Shown: positions 55,611 to 64,000 of the stretch, piece after piece | Numbering within the stretch: position 1 is the first letter of the stretch | How the letters are laid out: each line of letters starts with the position of its first letter | Source: Pedobacter sp. W3I1 | Lineage (GTDB): Bacteria > Bacteroidota > Bacteroidia > Sphingobacteriales > Sphingobacteriaceae | Reading direction: 5' to 3' | NCBI RefSeq assembly: GCF_030816015.1 | Contig: NZ_JAUSXN010000001.1 | Location: 3,906,001-3,970,000 of the forward strand | DNA: 64,000 bases | Program-made: the position numbers and the translations under genes | Notes under the pieces: model-generated | What the model was told of the DNA's origin: nothing | Databases searched by the model: none | Seen by the model: the letters and a program-made list of their open reading frames with translations, nothing else

Positions 55611-57287
55611 TTACCAATATACACTGTAAAGTGCAACCAATAATCCGATGATGATTAAAGCGCCTACTGCAAAGCCGGTAGAGGTTTTGAACATTTTAGC
55701 ATCGATTGCCAATCCTTTAGCTTCTGCTTTAGCTTTGTTACTCGCTAAACTGATGATCACCATACCAAGGATACAGAATATAAATACAAAGCCCATACGA
55801 TCTAAAAATGGAATTTCATAAACTCCAGCTGCGTTTTTAACCGAGAAGCCCATTCCCGATAACCATGAAAGATCGGTAAGGTTGGGTAAAAATTTAAGTA
55901 AAATCGATAAACCGAAACCAGCAATGGTAGCAAATAGTGCCGCACTTGAAGTGGTTCTTTTCCAAAAGAAGCCTAGAATAAACATGGCGAAAATACCTGG
56001 AGAAACAAAACCGGTATACTCCTGGATATACTGGAAACCACCTTTTTTATCGATTCCTAAATGAGGCGCTATCAATACGCCAAGAATCATGGCTACAATA
56101 ATAGAAATCTTACCAGTTGTTACTAAATTTTTCTCCGTAGCATCGGTTTTTAATACTTTCTTGTAAATATCTAAAGTAAAAATAGTTGCAATACTATTTG
56201 CTTTACCAGCCAGAGAAGCTACAACTGCGGCAGTTAATGCTGCAAACGAAAGCCCTTTTAATCCGGCAGGAAGTAAGTTTAGCAATACCGGATATGCACG
56301 ATCTGGATTTACAGATCCATTCTGTAGCATTTCTGCCTGGAAGGCGCCATCTTTATACAAAACATAAGCTGCAATACCTGGTAACACGACAATAATTGGC
56401 ATTAATAATTTTAAGAATGCCGCGAAAAGTATACCTCCGCGGGCAGTTTCCAGGTTAGCGCCTAAAGCACGTTGCGTAATGTATTGATTACATCCCCAAT
56501 AGTTTAAGTTCACAATCCACATACCACCTACAAGCACACTCAAGCCAGGTAAGTCGATATAATTTTCGTTATCTGGCTTTAAAATCATATGGAAATGTTC
56601 AGAAGCTTTTGAAGTCATTAAGCTATATCCTTCAAAAATACCTGAGGTTCCATAGTGGGTAGAAACTAAGTTTAAAGCTAGATAAGTAGTAGCCAAACCG
56701 CCCAGAATTAAGAAAAATACCTGGATAACGTCGGTATATCCAATAACTTTCATTCCGCCAAGCGTAATAATAATGGCAAAACCTGCTATGGCGTACATAC
56801 AGAAACTTAAATCGAAACCAGAAATACTGCTTACCGCTAAAGCACCTAAGTAAAGGATTGAGGTTAAGTTAACCACAACATAAAGTAATAACCAGAAAAC
56901 AGCCATAATCATGGCTACCGTTCCGTTATAACGCTGATGCAAAAACTGCGGCATAGTGGCAATTTTGTTTTTCAGGTAAACCGGGATGAAAAATACCGCA
57001 ACAACCACTAAGGTTAATGCGCCCATCCATTCGTAGGTTGCAATGGCCAATCCCATTTTAAAACCTGATCCGCTCATACCGATAAACTGTTCTGCAGAAA
57101 TATTCGATGCAATTAACGATGCGCCAATTGCCCACCAGGTTAAAGAGCCTTCAGCAAGAAAATAATCTTTAGAACCCGTAGATTCCGACTTTTTCTTGTT
57201 GTAAATGTAGAGGCCATAAGCGGCCACAATAACGAAGTAAATTGCAAATACAATGTAATCCTTCGTGTCTAATAAGTTGTTTTTCAT
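55611..57287 (-). CDS. Sodium/sugar symporter (SSS family, SGLT-like)
   Basis: 558 aa, 14 predicted membrane spans. SSS hallmarks: WWAIGASLIASNISAEQFIGMSGSGF, GLKGLSFAALTAAVVASLAGKANS and YTGFVSPGIFAMFILGFFWKR. Closest in style to the Vibrio galactose symporter. It follows galK by 39 bp on the same strand, so galactose is the likely substrate. Confidence 0.92.
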   Translation of the reverse strand: MKNNLLDTKDYIVFAIYFVIVAAYGLYIYNKKKSESTGSKDYFLAEGSLTWWAIGASLIASNISAEQFIGMSGSGFKMGLAIATYEWMGALTLVVVAVFFIPVYLKNKIATMPQFLHQRYNGTVAMIMAVFWLLLYVVVNLTSILYLGALAVSSISGFDLSFCMYAIAGFAIIITLGGMKVIGYTDVIQVFFLILGGLATTYLALNLVSTHYGTSGIFEGYSLMTSKASEHFHMILKPDNENYIDLPGLSVLVGGMWIVNLNYWGCNQYITQRALGANLETARGGILFAAFLKLLMPIIVVLPGIAAYVLYKDGAFQAEMLQNGSVNPDRAYPVLLNLLPAGLKGLSFAALTAAVVASLAGKANSIATIFTLDIYKKVLKTDATEKNLVTTGKISIIVAMILGVLIAPHLGIDKKGGFQYIQEYTGFVSPGIFAMFILGFFWKRTTSSAALFATIAGFGLSILLKFLPNLTDLSWLSGMGFSVKNAAGVYEIPFLDRMGFVFIFCILGMVIISLASNKAKAEAKGLAIDAKMFKTSTGFAVGALIIIGLLVALYSVYW

Positions 57288-57326
57288 TGATTTATTTTGG
57301 TTAGTATACCTTAGGTTGCTTAAATT

Positions 57327-58478
57327 TTAATTGAATAAACTGGTTCCATTATCGGTTTGAACAGTATAGGAATCAAGCTTGAGGCCGAATTGCAATAAAT
57401 ACTTGGAAGACAGCTCTTCGACTAAATCCGCAATTTTTTCTTCTTTAACAATATTGATGGTACAGCCACCAAAACCACCGCCCATCATTCTGGCACCCAA
57501 TACATAATCTAATGGTTTAACCGCTTCAACCAGGAAATCCAACTCTTTACAGCTTACTTCATAATCTTTGCTTAAACCGTCGTGCGTTTCGAACATCAGT
57601 TTACCTAAAGCTTGTAAATTACCATTCTCCAACTGTTCAGCTGCAGTTAATAAACGACCTATTTCTTCCACTACAAAACGGCACTTATTATACACTTCTA
57701 AGTCCATAGGTTTAACATAGGCTTCTAACATGGTTAAGTCTACATCACGAAGGGTGCTTACATTAGGATAATGTTCTTTTACCCACGCAACGCCTTGTTC
57801 GCACTGTGATCTTCTTTTGTTGTAAGCCGAATCGGCAAGTGCATGTTTTACATTTGTATTTAAAAGCAAAAGTTTATATCCATCCAACTTTAAAGGAATA
57901 TAAATATGTTTCATCGATCGGCAATCGAGCATAATAGCATGATCTTTCTTGCCAAATACCGAGGCAAACTGATCCATAATGCCACAGTTAACTCCGGCAA
58001 AAGTTTGTTCGGCCTTTTGTGCAATTAATGCAATATCCATTTTCGGAACAGAAAGTGAAAAAAGCTGAGTGAGTGCAAACCCAGTTGCACACTCCACAGC
58101 GGCCGATGATGATAAACCTGCACCTAAAGGCACGTCGCCATCAATATAGAAGTTAAAGCCACCCAACTGGTAGCCTCTTTCTTTTAATTGATCGGCAACA
58201 CCTAAAATGTAGTTTGCCCAGCTATTGTCTGATTTCTTTAAGCTTTTAATCGATGAAATATCAAACTGCTGATAGCTCTCTGAAAATAAATGTATTTCAT
58301 CGTCTTCTCTTTTTGATATGGCAACATAAATGGCCTTATCAATAGCTGCTGGCATTACAAAACCACCATTGTAATCGGTATGCTCACCAATAATATTGAT
58401 CCTTCCTGGCGAACGCACTAAAATAGGCTCAGCGTTGAAAAGTTTTTTAAATGTATTTTTTAAATGTTGTGCATTCAT
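57327..58478 (-). CDS. galK: Galactokinase
   Basis: 383 aa. GHMP kinase motifs: VRSPGRINIIGEHTDYNGG (galactokinase signature), PLGAGLSSSAAVEC (phosphate loop) and GARMMGGGFGGCTINIV. Phosphorylates galactose at C1. Gap to galT is 10 bp, so they are one operon with the SGLT. Confidence 0.95.
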   Translation of the reverse strand: MNAQHLKNTFKKLFNAEPILVRSPGRINIIGEHTDYNGGFVMPAAIDKAIYVAISKREDDEIHLFSESYQQFDISSIKSLKKSDNSWANYILGVADQLKERGYQLGGFNFYIDGDVPLGAGLSSSAAVECATGFALTQLFSLSVPKMDIALIAQKAEQTFAGVNCGIMDQFASVFGKKDHAIMLDCRSMKHIYIPLKLDGYKLLLLNTNVKHALADSAYNKRRSQCEQGVAWVKEHYPNVSTLRDVDLTMLEAYVKPMDLEVYNKCRFVVEEIGRLLTAAEQLENGNLQALGKLMFETHDGLSKDYEVSCKELDFLVEAVKPLDYVLGARMMGGGFGGCTINIVKEEKIADLVEELSSKYLLQFGLKLDSYTVQTDNGTSLFN

Positions 58479-58488
58479 TTTAATATTT

Positions 58489-59550
58489 TTAATCTTCAGT
58501 CTTGCTGATTTTATAGTGTGTTGTAGACATTTCTTTTAAACGGCTGGCGGCAAACTCTGGAGTAATATCGCGTTGGGGATTAGCCAACATCTCATAACCA
58601 ACCATAAATTTCTTTACAGATGCCGAGCGCAATAATGGTGGATAAAAATGCATATGCCAATGCCATTCAGGGTAATAGCCGTTATTTACTGGCGCCTGAT
58701 GCATACCTGCAGAATATGGGAAGGAGGTTTCGAACAAATTATCATATTTGGTTGTTAGTACCTTAATGGCTTCAGCTAACGATTTCTTCTCCGCTTCTGT
58801 AAACAATTTAATGCTATTTACATAGCGTTTGCTAATAATCATGGTTTCGTAAGGCCAAACTGCCCAGAAAGGGACAAGCACTACAAAATGATCATTTTCA
58901 AATATAATACGCTCATTTTTCTTCTGTTCCAGTTTAAGGTAATCGGCCAATAAACTCCTTCTATGAATAGCATAGTAGGTTTTCTGGCGTTCGGTTTCTT
59001 TGGCAATTTCTAGAGGGATATCCCCCTGCGACCAGATCTGTCCATGAGGGTGTGGGTTGCTACAGCCCATTATTTCGCCCTTGTTTTCGAAAATCTGAAT
59101 GTATTTAATCCAATCGTTTTCTGCCAGACTATTAAATTCTTTCTGCCAAACATTTACTACGGCAGTTATCGCTTCCACACTCATTTCAGGAAGTGTAAGA
59201 TTATGTTTAGGGCTAAAACTGATCACTCTGCAAAGTCCTCTCTGATTATTAGCTACCAATAAGTCATCTTCGTTCATATTCCCGGCAGGTGTGTCTTCAA
59301 GCAATGCTGCAAAATCATTGTTAAAAACAAAGCTTTCGGTGTATTGTGGGTTGCTATCGCCATCTGCCCTGCCATTACCAGGACATAAATAACATTTAGG
59401 GTCGTATTCCGGGCGGTTATCAGGCGTTACATCTTCAACCTTACCCTGCCAGGGCCTTTTAGTACGGTGTGGAGAAACTAAAACCCATTCGCCAGTTAAT
59501 ATATTTAACCTGGTGTGTGGATTACTATCGAGTTCGAATGTTTGGTTCAT
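58489..59550 (-). CDS. galT: Galactose-1-phosphate uridylyltransferase
   Basis: 353 aa. HIT-like type I enzyme; Zn/active-site motifs CYLCPGNGRADG and SNPHPHGQIWS (the HPH triad with catalytic His), and GMHQAPVNNGYYPEWHWHMHF near the C-terminus. Swaps UMP between UDP-glucose and galactose-1-P. First gene of the operon; divergent regulator 160 bp upstream. No galE or galM lies in the window. Confidence 0.95.
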   Translation of the reverse strand: MNQTFELDSNPHTRLNILTGEWVLVSPHRTKRPWQGKVEDVTPDNRPEYDPKCYLCPGNGRADGDSNPQYTESFVFNNDFAALLEDTPAGNMNEDDLLVANNQRGLCRVISFSPKHNLTLPEMSVEAITAVVNVWQKEFNSLAENDWIKYIQIFENKGEIMGCSNPHPHGQIWSQGDIPLEIAKETERQKTYYAIHRRSLLADYLKLEQKKNERIIFENDHFVVLVPFWAVWPYETMIISKRYVNSIKLFTEAEKKSLAEAIKVLTTKYDNLFETSFPYSAGMHQAPVNNGYYPEWHWHMHFYPPLLRSASVKKFMVGYEMLANPQRDITPEFAASRLKEMSTTHYKISKTED

Positions 59551-59617
59551 TTTATATTTTCAATTGGTTAGAGGAAAGAAAGCATAGAGCTTAACCTATC
59601 TAAGCCGCCAAATTATA

Positions 59618-59658
59618 AAATTATTATTAATTGTCAAAACGACAATTAATAATAATTT
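59618..59658. promoter_or_regulatory. Perfect palindrome, probable operator of the gal operon
   Basis: Arms at 59618-59635 and 59641-59658 are exact inverse complements of 18 bp, with a 5-nt centre AAAAC; core TTGTC-n5-GACAA. It sits midway between galT (ATG 59550) and the Nudix-type regulator (ATG 59711). On the galT strand the TTG within the centre is followed 17-19 nt later by a TATAATTTG box, so a bound regulator would cover the predicted promoter. Confidence 0.75.
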
Positions 59659-59710
59659 TTATATTCGTAAAATTTTGAACATATTAAGCCTTTAAAACCT
59701 CGAATAAAAA

Positions 59711-60409
59711 ATGATTGAATATTCCAGACAGCCGCATTATCTTGTTGCTGTTGATTGCATAGTATTTGGATTTGATGGAGAACACCTTAAAATTCTATTA
59801 GTTAAGCGTGGTTTAGAACCCGAAATAAACAAATGGAGTTTAATGGGCGGTTTTGTGGGCGCTGATGAAAGTCCGGATGATGCAGCAAATAGGGTGCTCA
59901 AAAAAATGACGGGTTTAGAGGGCGTTTATCTGGAGCAGATGCAGATTTATGGAGAGCCTGGCCGCGACCCAATCGAAAGAACACTTTCTGTTGGATATTT
60001 TGCGCTCATTGATATCCACAAATATGAGGCGCAGTTAAATGCTGATTATGAAGCTGAATGGTTTTTGATCAACGATCGGCCAAAACTTATTTTCGATCAT
60101 AACCAAATGGTTGCTGATGCCCGAAAAAAACTAAGGTACAAGGCGGCCCTCCATCCTATCTTGTTCGAAATGCTGCCAAAAAAATTTACGATCCCACAGT
60201 TGCATATTCTTTTTGAGGAAGTAAACGATACGAAAATTGATACCAGAAATTTCAGTCGCAAAATTACCTCGACAGGGTTATTGATTAAGCTGGCCGAAAA
60301 AGACAGGACAGGTTCTAAAAAGGGAGCATTCTATTTTAAATTGGATAAGAAGAAATACCATGCTAATTCTCAGGCATTCTTAAACTTAATGCCAAATTTA
60401 AAGGTTTAA
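59711..60409 (+). CDS. Nudix-type transcriptional regulator (NrtR/AraR-like)
   Basis: 232 aa. The N-terminal Nudix fold (VDCIVFGFDGEHLKILLVKRG; GGFVGADESPDDAANRVLKK) has lost the catalytic REUxEE glutamates (RVLKKM), so it should sense rather than hydrolyse. The C-terminal winged helix is FTIPQLHILFEEVNDTKIDTRNFSRKI. In Bacteroidota such proteins control sugar genes (AraR) and in others NAD genes (NrtR). Divergent from galT across a perfect palindrome, so gal control is the best inference. Confidence 0.87.
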   Translation: MIEYSRQPHYLVAVDCIVFGFDGEHLKILLVKRGLEPEINKWSLMGGFVGADESPDDAANRVLKKMTGLEGVYLEQMQIYGEPGRDPIERTLSVGYFALIDIHKYEAQLNADYEAEWFLINDRPKLIFDHNQMVADARKKLRYKAALHPILFEMLPKKFTIPQLHILFEEVNDTKIDTRNFSRKITSTGLLIKLAEKDRTGSKKGAFYFKLDKKKYHANSQAFLNLMPNLKV

Positions 60410-60433
60410 ATTAAATTTTATTGCACGATTAAC

Positions 60434-61204
60434 CTATTGTTCTTCATAATGATAGGTTAATCCTCCATCTACAAAATAAGTTGATCCGGTTACATAAGCG
60501 GCATCATCAGAAGCGAGGAAAGCCACCACTGCAGCCACATCTTCTACCTTACCCATTCTTTTTAATGGAATATTTTGAAGTACTTTTTCTAACTGTTCTT
60601 TATTGTTCAATAAATCTTGATTAATCGGCGTTGAAACAGCTCCGGGCGCTACGTTGTTAATCCTGATATTAAACTGGGCTAATTCTGAAGCTAGATTTCT
60701 GGTTAACATCTTTAAGCCTCCTTTACTTGCACAGTAGGCTGTGAAATGCGGAAATGCAATCTCTTCGTGTACAGAACTCATGTTGATTACTGTGCCAGCT
60801 ACCTTGCTTTTTCTACAGTAATTTACAAACGACTGGATGCTAAAAAAAGCACCTTTTAAATTTGTATTCATGATCAGGTCGTAATCTTCTTCGGTAACTT
60901 CCCAAAAGCTGGCTTTTTTTTCTACACCCGCATTATTTACCAAAATATCTAAATGACCAAATACTGCTACGGCATCGGTTATCAATTTAGTGGCTTCTTT
61001 GGCTTTACTTAAATCGGCTACTAAAAAAGTTGCTTTTCTACCCATGTTCTGTATTTCAGCGATAAGTTTTTCGCCCCTTTCATCAAATTTATGGCCATTT
61101 AAAATAATATCACAGCCATCTTTGGCCAACCTTAAGGCACATGCAGCGCCAATTCCCTGACTGCTTCCGGTAATTAAAGCAACTTTGTTTTCAAAACGGT
61201 TCAT
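60434..61204 (-). CDS. SDR family oxidoreductase (glucose 1-dehydrogenase-like)
   Basis: 256 aa classical SDR. NAD(P) motif TGSSQGIGAACA (12-23), NNAGVE, catalytic Ser in INMSSVHEE and YxxxK as YCASKGG; C-terminal LASDDAAYVTGSTYFVDGG. Members close to glucose 1-dehydrogenase or 3-oxoacyl-ACP reductase; substrate not determinable. Convergent with the regulator, 24 bp apart. Confidence 0.9.
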   Translation of the reverse strand: MNRFENKVALITGSSQGIGAACALRLAKDGCDIILNGHKFDERGEKLIAEIQNMGRKATFLVADLSKAKEATKLITDAVAVFGHLDILVNNAGVEKKASFWEVTEEDYDLIMNTNLKGAFFSIQSFVNYCRKSKVAGTVINMSSVHEEIAFPHFTAYCASKGGLKMLTRNLASELAQFNIRINNVAPGAVSTPINQDLLNNKEQLEKVLQNIPLKRMGKVEDVAAVVAFLASDDAAYVTGSTYFVDGGLTYHYEEQ

Positions 61205-61337
61205 ATCAAAATGTTATAATACATAAAGGAAATTAATGTAAATATGTTTGAATAAAACCGAAGTTAAATTAGATGGATTAACACATTAAATATAACTTCT
61301 TCAAAAAAACACCGTTATAGCTGTAATCATTTATTAG

Positions 61338-61345
61338 TATGTTTG
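61338..61345 (+). promoter_or_regulatory. Promoter -7 box upstream of the OmpA lipoprotein gene
   Basis: TATGTTTG fits the Bacteroidota TA-n2-TTTG box, 39 bp before the ATG. No clear TTG -33 box was seen. Confidence 0.4.
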
Positions 61346-61384
61346 GGCAACAAACACACAATAGACTTAAATTAATCTTAAAAC

Positions 61385-61915
61385 ATGAACATTACCAAAA
61401 ACCTTTTATTTACTACGCTCCTCGCTTTGTTTACCCTTACAATGTACTCTTGTAAAACAAAAAAACTGGCAGCAAAACCAGCTCCAGCACCTGTTGAAAA
61501 GCCAGCACCACCTGTAGAAGAAAAAAAACCAGCGCCTGCACCAGAGAAAGAAGAGGCTGCTGCTCCCGCTGAAAAACCCAACTTTAACTTAGACAATATC
61601 CAGTTTGAGTTTAATTCATTTGTACTTAAAACATCATCATTCGCTATCCTGGATAAAGCAGTGGCGGAAATGAAAAAATCGCCTACCACCAAATTTGTAC
61701 TTAACGGACATTCATCTGCCGAGGGTACACCAGAGCACAATATGCAACTTTCTGTAGATCGTGCAAATGCCGTAAAATCGTACTTTATAAACGCAGGTTT
61801 AAACGGAAATAATTTCACTGTTGTTGGCCACGGTGAGAAAGAGCCAATCAGTTCGAATGATAGTGAAGAAGGTAGAATGGTGAACAGAAGAACTGAAATA
61901 AAAGTTCAGAATTAA
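61385..61915 (+). CDS. OmpA family lipoprotein with Pro/Ala/Lys/Glu linker
   Basis: 176 aa. Lipobox MYSC (Cys23), then a low-complexity linker of PAPAPVEKPAP units (30-65), then an OmpA domain: IQFEFNSFVL, TKFVLNGHSSAEGTPEHNM, LSVDRANAVKSYFI, GHGEKEPIS and NRRTEIKV. A Pal-like peptidoglycan tether. Confidence 0.92.
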   Translation: MNITKNLLFTTLLALFTLTMYSCKTKKLAAKPAPAPVEKPAPPVEEKKPAPAPEKEEAAAPAEKPNFNLDNIQFEFNSFVLKTSSFAILDKAVAEMKKSPTTKFVLNGHSSAEGTPEHNMQLSVDRANAVKSYFINAGLNGNNFTVVGHGEKEPISSNDSEEGRMVNRRTEIKVQN

Positions 61916-61933
61916 CCGATAAAAAATAACGAA

Positions 61934-61966
61934 AAACCTATCAGGTTTTTAAAACCTGATAGGTTT
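61934..61966 (+). terminator. Perfect palindrome acting as terminator of the OmpA lipoprotein gene
   Basis: Arms AAACCTATCAGGTTTT and AAAACCTGATAGGTTT (16 bp, 1-nt centre), 18 bp beyond the stop. With almost no loop it may act more as a dispersed repeat; followed by a REP arm (CATTCGACTACGCTCAGGGT). Confidence 0.6.
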
Positions 61967-62014
61967 ACAATAACAACCGGTAAAACCATTCGACTACGCT
62001 CAGGGTGACATCCG

Positions 62015-62882
62015 TTAAGGTATTAATTTCTGATATACTCTAACGTAATCGACTTCCATCCTGTTTGGAAATTTAGTATCATTTAAGGACCCACCGTTCA
62101 TACCACCTATTGCCAAATCGAACAAGATATAATGTTGTTGTTTAAAAGGATGAAAATCTGAGCCATCATCATTTTTAAGATCGCTTAAATTGGTTTTATT
62201 CAGGAGCATTCCATCTACAGATAAACTGATGGCTTCGCTATCCCAATCCATGCGCCATATATGAAATTCAGCTGCCCATTTTTTACCGCCCAATTCGGCT
62301 ACGGGTTTTGTGTTACTAAACCATTTCGCCTTTTTATCGGGCCCTAAACTTGCGATATTGGCCAATAATTTTCCCCGGTAGTATTCCATAATATCGATTT
62401 CACCATTTGCGGGCCAGCGCCCTTTTACACCCAATGTCCAAAATGCCGGCCAGAGTCCATCTGAAATGTCGATCTTTCCTCTCATTTCGAATCGACCATA
62501 CTGCCAGTTTTGTAAACCTTTAGTAATGATACAGGCTGAAGTATATTCAATATTTTTTTGGTTTTTTACGCCATTCTTTGCTTCCTTCTACATATAGCGG
62601 ATTAGGTTTTACTTCTTTCCTTGCTTCGATAATTAGTTTGCCATTTTCACAAAAAGCATTTTCAGGCTGATACCATTGCAGCTCTTCGTTACGTACAAAA
62701 CCTTTTTCATAATCCCAATTGGCTGGATCAGGAGTGCCATTTTGATTAAATTCATCGCACCAAACCAGTTTATAACCTTCTTTAACATAAGCATCTGAAA
62801 AATTTTGTTCTTTTTTTATTGCGCAGGATTGGATTAAAATGGCTAGCAAAACAGTAAAGAAAAATTTGATTCTATTGCGCAT
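62015..62882 (-). pseudogene. GH16 family glycoside hydrolase split by a single-base frameshift
   Basis: Part one, 62547-62882 (111 aa): lipobox IQSC (Cys20), KLVWCDEFNQNGTPDPANWD, NEELQWYQPENAF, stopping at KKPKKY. Part two, from ~62560 to 62015, continues EYTSACIITKGLQNWQYGRF, then MRGKIDISDGLWPAFWTLG and the catalytic GEIDIMEYY (nucleophile and acid/base Glu), ending VDYVRVYQ. Removing one base from the T-run at 62552-62558 (plus strand) restores ~285 aa, full length. Surface beta-glucanase (laminarinase-like) if functional. Either pseudogene or homopolymer read error. Confidence 0.85.
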
Positions 62883-62927
62883 AGGGGCTTTTTGATCAAT
62901 AAATTTAACACTATTCTTAAATAGAAA

Positions 62928-62970
62928 ATTCTCTGGGTTTTCTATAAATCTATAAAGAAACCCAGAGAAT
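62928..62970 (-). terminator. Terminator of the DUF4998/DUF5013 gene
   Basis: Minus strand: ATTCTCTGGGTTT pairs with AAACCCAGAGAAT around a 17-nt loop, followed by TTT, 22 bp beyond the stop. Confidence 0.8.
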
Positions 62971-62992
62971 AAGCAATTAGCGGGAATTAACC

Positions 62993-64000
62993 TTAAAGTG
63001 ATTTAAGCATTACTTCTTTTACAATCCAAAACTGATTGCCTGATGCCGTCGTCATAGTCGCGAGAAAGCCCATTGATACTGTTGTCGATTGTGTTAAGGT
63101 AAATTGAAACTTGTTGTTGGCAAAATTGGTATATCCTAAAGATGTGGCCACATTGGCAACATCAGGCAGGGTATTGCCAGCTGCTGCTACGATGTAAACC
63201 GGATCTTTTGCTTCATTTTTAGCCATGGTAATTTCGAAACTATAACTGCCTGCCGGAAGCGTAAAAGTTTGGTAGATTTTACCATTGGTAATTTGCGCAG
63301 TACCATCCCAACCCATTTCCATGGCGAGGCATCCTCCCTGATCGGAACACCAGCCACCTAAACCACCATGGTTACGGATGTTATCGGTAACCGTCCAGTC
63401 GGCAATATTACGCCAACGGCCACCACTTGCTGCAGCTAGGAAAGGGTTTCCTTTATTCTTAAAATAGGTTGCGGTAATATCCGCCCCTACCCGTTGCGTT
63501 TGAAAGGCGGTAGAAAAAGTATCAATCGAAATTGTATCAGGTAAAAACAAGGTACGGTATCTTAAATTTGTACCTGGTTTAATATCAGAAATAGAAGTTG
63601 TGGTTTCGTCTATTTTAGTTCTGATCTTTTTTATGACATTACTCAGGTTGGTGTATTCTATCTCGGTAGCAAATACCCCTGTTAACCTATCCATTCCCTG
63701 CCAGGTAATTTTAGTTGCACCACTAGCATCTGTAAAAGCAGATTCGATTGGCCTGTTAAATAAGGATGATTGGTACCTTGTGCCATAAGATCTTCCTGTT
63801 TTATATACCGGGATAGATTTATTTCCAACGGCGTCATAGGTATAGATTTCGAAATTCTGCACACCTTCTTTCACATTTTCTACAAAGTATTTTAGGGTAT
63901 CAACGGCGTATTTTTTCTTTACGGGAATAACGACAGAATCAGCCTTATTATTCCAAAAGATTTTACACTGTGTTACTTTTGGATCAGCGAGAAAACAGCC
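62993..64000 (-). CDS. DUF4998/DUF5013 surface lipoprotein (5' end missing)
   Basis: The frame is open to the right edge; about 335 residues are visible (DPKVTQCKIFWNNKADSVVI at the edge), so the GTG at 63874 is not the start. The first part matches DUF4998 (YFVENVKEGVQNFEIYTYD; GRSYGTRYQSSLFNRP). The C-terminal ~150 residues match DUF5013 (WTVTDNIRNHGGLGG; MEMGWDGTAQITNGKIYQTF; LPAGSYSFEITMAKNEA). In Bacteroidota these are SusE/F-like or glycan-binding proteins in polysaccharide loci. Together with the GH16 remnant it marks the edge of a polysaccharide utilisation locus continuing to the right. Confidence 0.82.
   Translation of the reverse strand, partial: GCFLADPKVTQCKIFWNNKADSVVIPVKKKYAVDTLKYFVENVKEGVQNFEIYTYDAVGNKSIPVYKTGRSYGTRYQSSLFNRPIESAFTDASGATKITWQGMDRLTGVFATEIEYTNLSNVIKKIRTKIDETTTSISDIKPGTNLRYRTLFLPDTISIDTFSTAFQTQRVGADITATYFKNKGNPFLAAASGGRWRNIADWTVTDNIRNHGGLGGWCSDQGGCLAMEMGWDGTAQITNGKIYQTFTLPAGSYSFEITMAKNEAKDPVYIVAAAGNTLPDVANVATSLGYTNFANNKFQFTLTQSTTVSMGFLATMTTASGNQFWIVKEVMLKSL

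Noticed and set aside
53870-58478. Sodium cycle operon of antiporter and symporter
   Set aside because: The genes are on opposite strands, converge and are separated by a repeat array, so no shared transcription can be claimed.
1-64000. tRNA, rRNA, phage or plasmid features
   Set aside because: Looked for cloverleaf-like arms with CCA ends, integrase motifs and replication genes; none was convincing in the window.

Overview
The window looks like a chromosomal segment of a Bacteroidota species in the Sphingobacteriaceae, most likely Pedobacter or a close relative. The evidence is a SusC/SusD pair, Bacteroidota-restricted families (DUF4296, DUF4998/DUF5013, TIGR02757), a Bacteroidota-type TA-n2-TTTG promoter in front of one small gene, an AT-rich sequence, and no obvious Shine-Dalgarno sites. 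No rRNA, tRNA, CRISPR array or transposase gene was seen.

Layout. 1-2470: 5' part of a very large secreted DUF11-type protein that runs off the left edge. 2.9-7.6 kb: Crp/Fnr regulator, TIGR02757 protein, cystathionine gamma-synthase, prolyl-tRNA synthetase. 7.8-10.3 kb: Gly/Tyr-rich lipoprotein and an OmpP1/FadL porin. 10.6-15 kb: SusD and SusC. 15.2-20.4 kb: a decayed gene fragment, UbiD, Dps, a five-LysM/RlpA-like protein, uridine kinase. 20.7-24 kb: CoA-transferase subunits A and B with a DUF4260 gene between them, a 54-aa Cys-rich protein, a PQQ-type sugar dehydrogenase. 24.1-31 kb: MutS2 and DUF4296, divergent from YggS, GNAT, aspartate kinase and a THUMP-like methyltransferase. 31.5-32.6 kb: cold-shock protein and 1-Cys peroxiredoxin. 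32.7-35.9 kb: ECF sigma factor, membrane-anchored trypsin-like protease and four tandem paralogous lipoproteins. 36-42.6 kb: PurB, NifU/Nfu, SuhB, Lgt, MtaB, UbiX. 43-47.6 kb: PAS histidine kinase, divergent cold-shock-like protein, HPP protein, OmpA lipoprotein. 47.7-64 kb: carbohydrate block with a GH127-like enzyme, a frameshifted sialate O-acetylesterase, an RRM protein, a CPA1 antiporter, the SGLT-galK-galT operon with a divergent Nudix-type regulator, an SDR, an OmpA lipoprotein, a frameshifted GH16 enzyme and a DUF4998/DUF5013 protein running off the right edge.

Main discovery candidate (32.7-35.9 kb). A two-part promoter motif, GGGTTACC, 14-16 nt, then TATTAA, lies at a similar distance upstream of each of the four lipoprotein genes and also upstream of the divergent ECF sigma gene. 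The sigma gene is co-transcribed with a protein that joins an anti-sigma-like cytoplasmic domain, one membrane span and an HtrA-like serine protease. This reads as a self-contained envelope-stress circuit: sigma factor, anchored protease and a private regulon of tandem Thr/Asp/Lys-rich lipoproteins.

Other points. A perfect 18-bp-arm palindrome lies between galT and a Nudix-type regulator whose Nudix box is degenerate. Two copies of a roughly 100-bp intergenic element have nested stems with compensatory base changes, so it may be a structured RNA. Several families of dispersed palindromic repeats are present, and one 90-bp unit is tandemly triplicated. Three genes in the carbohydrate block are broken by frameshifts.
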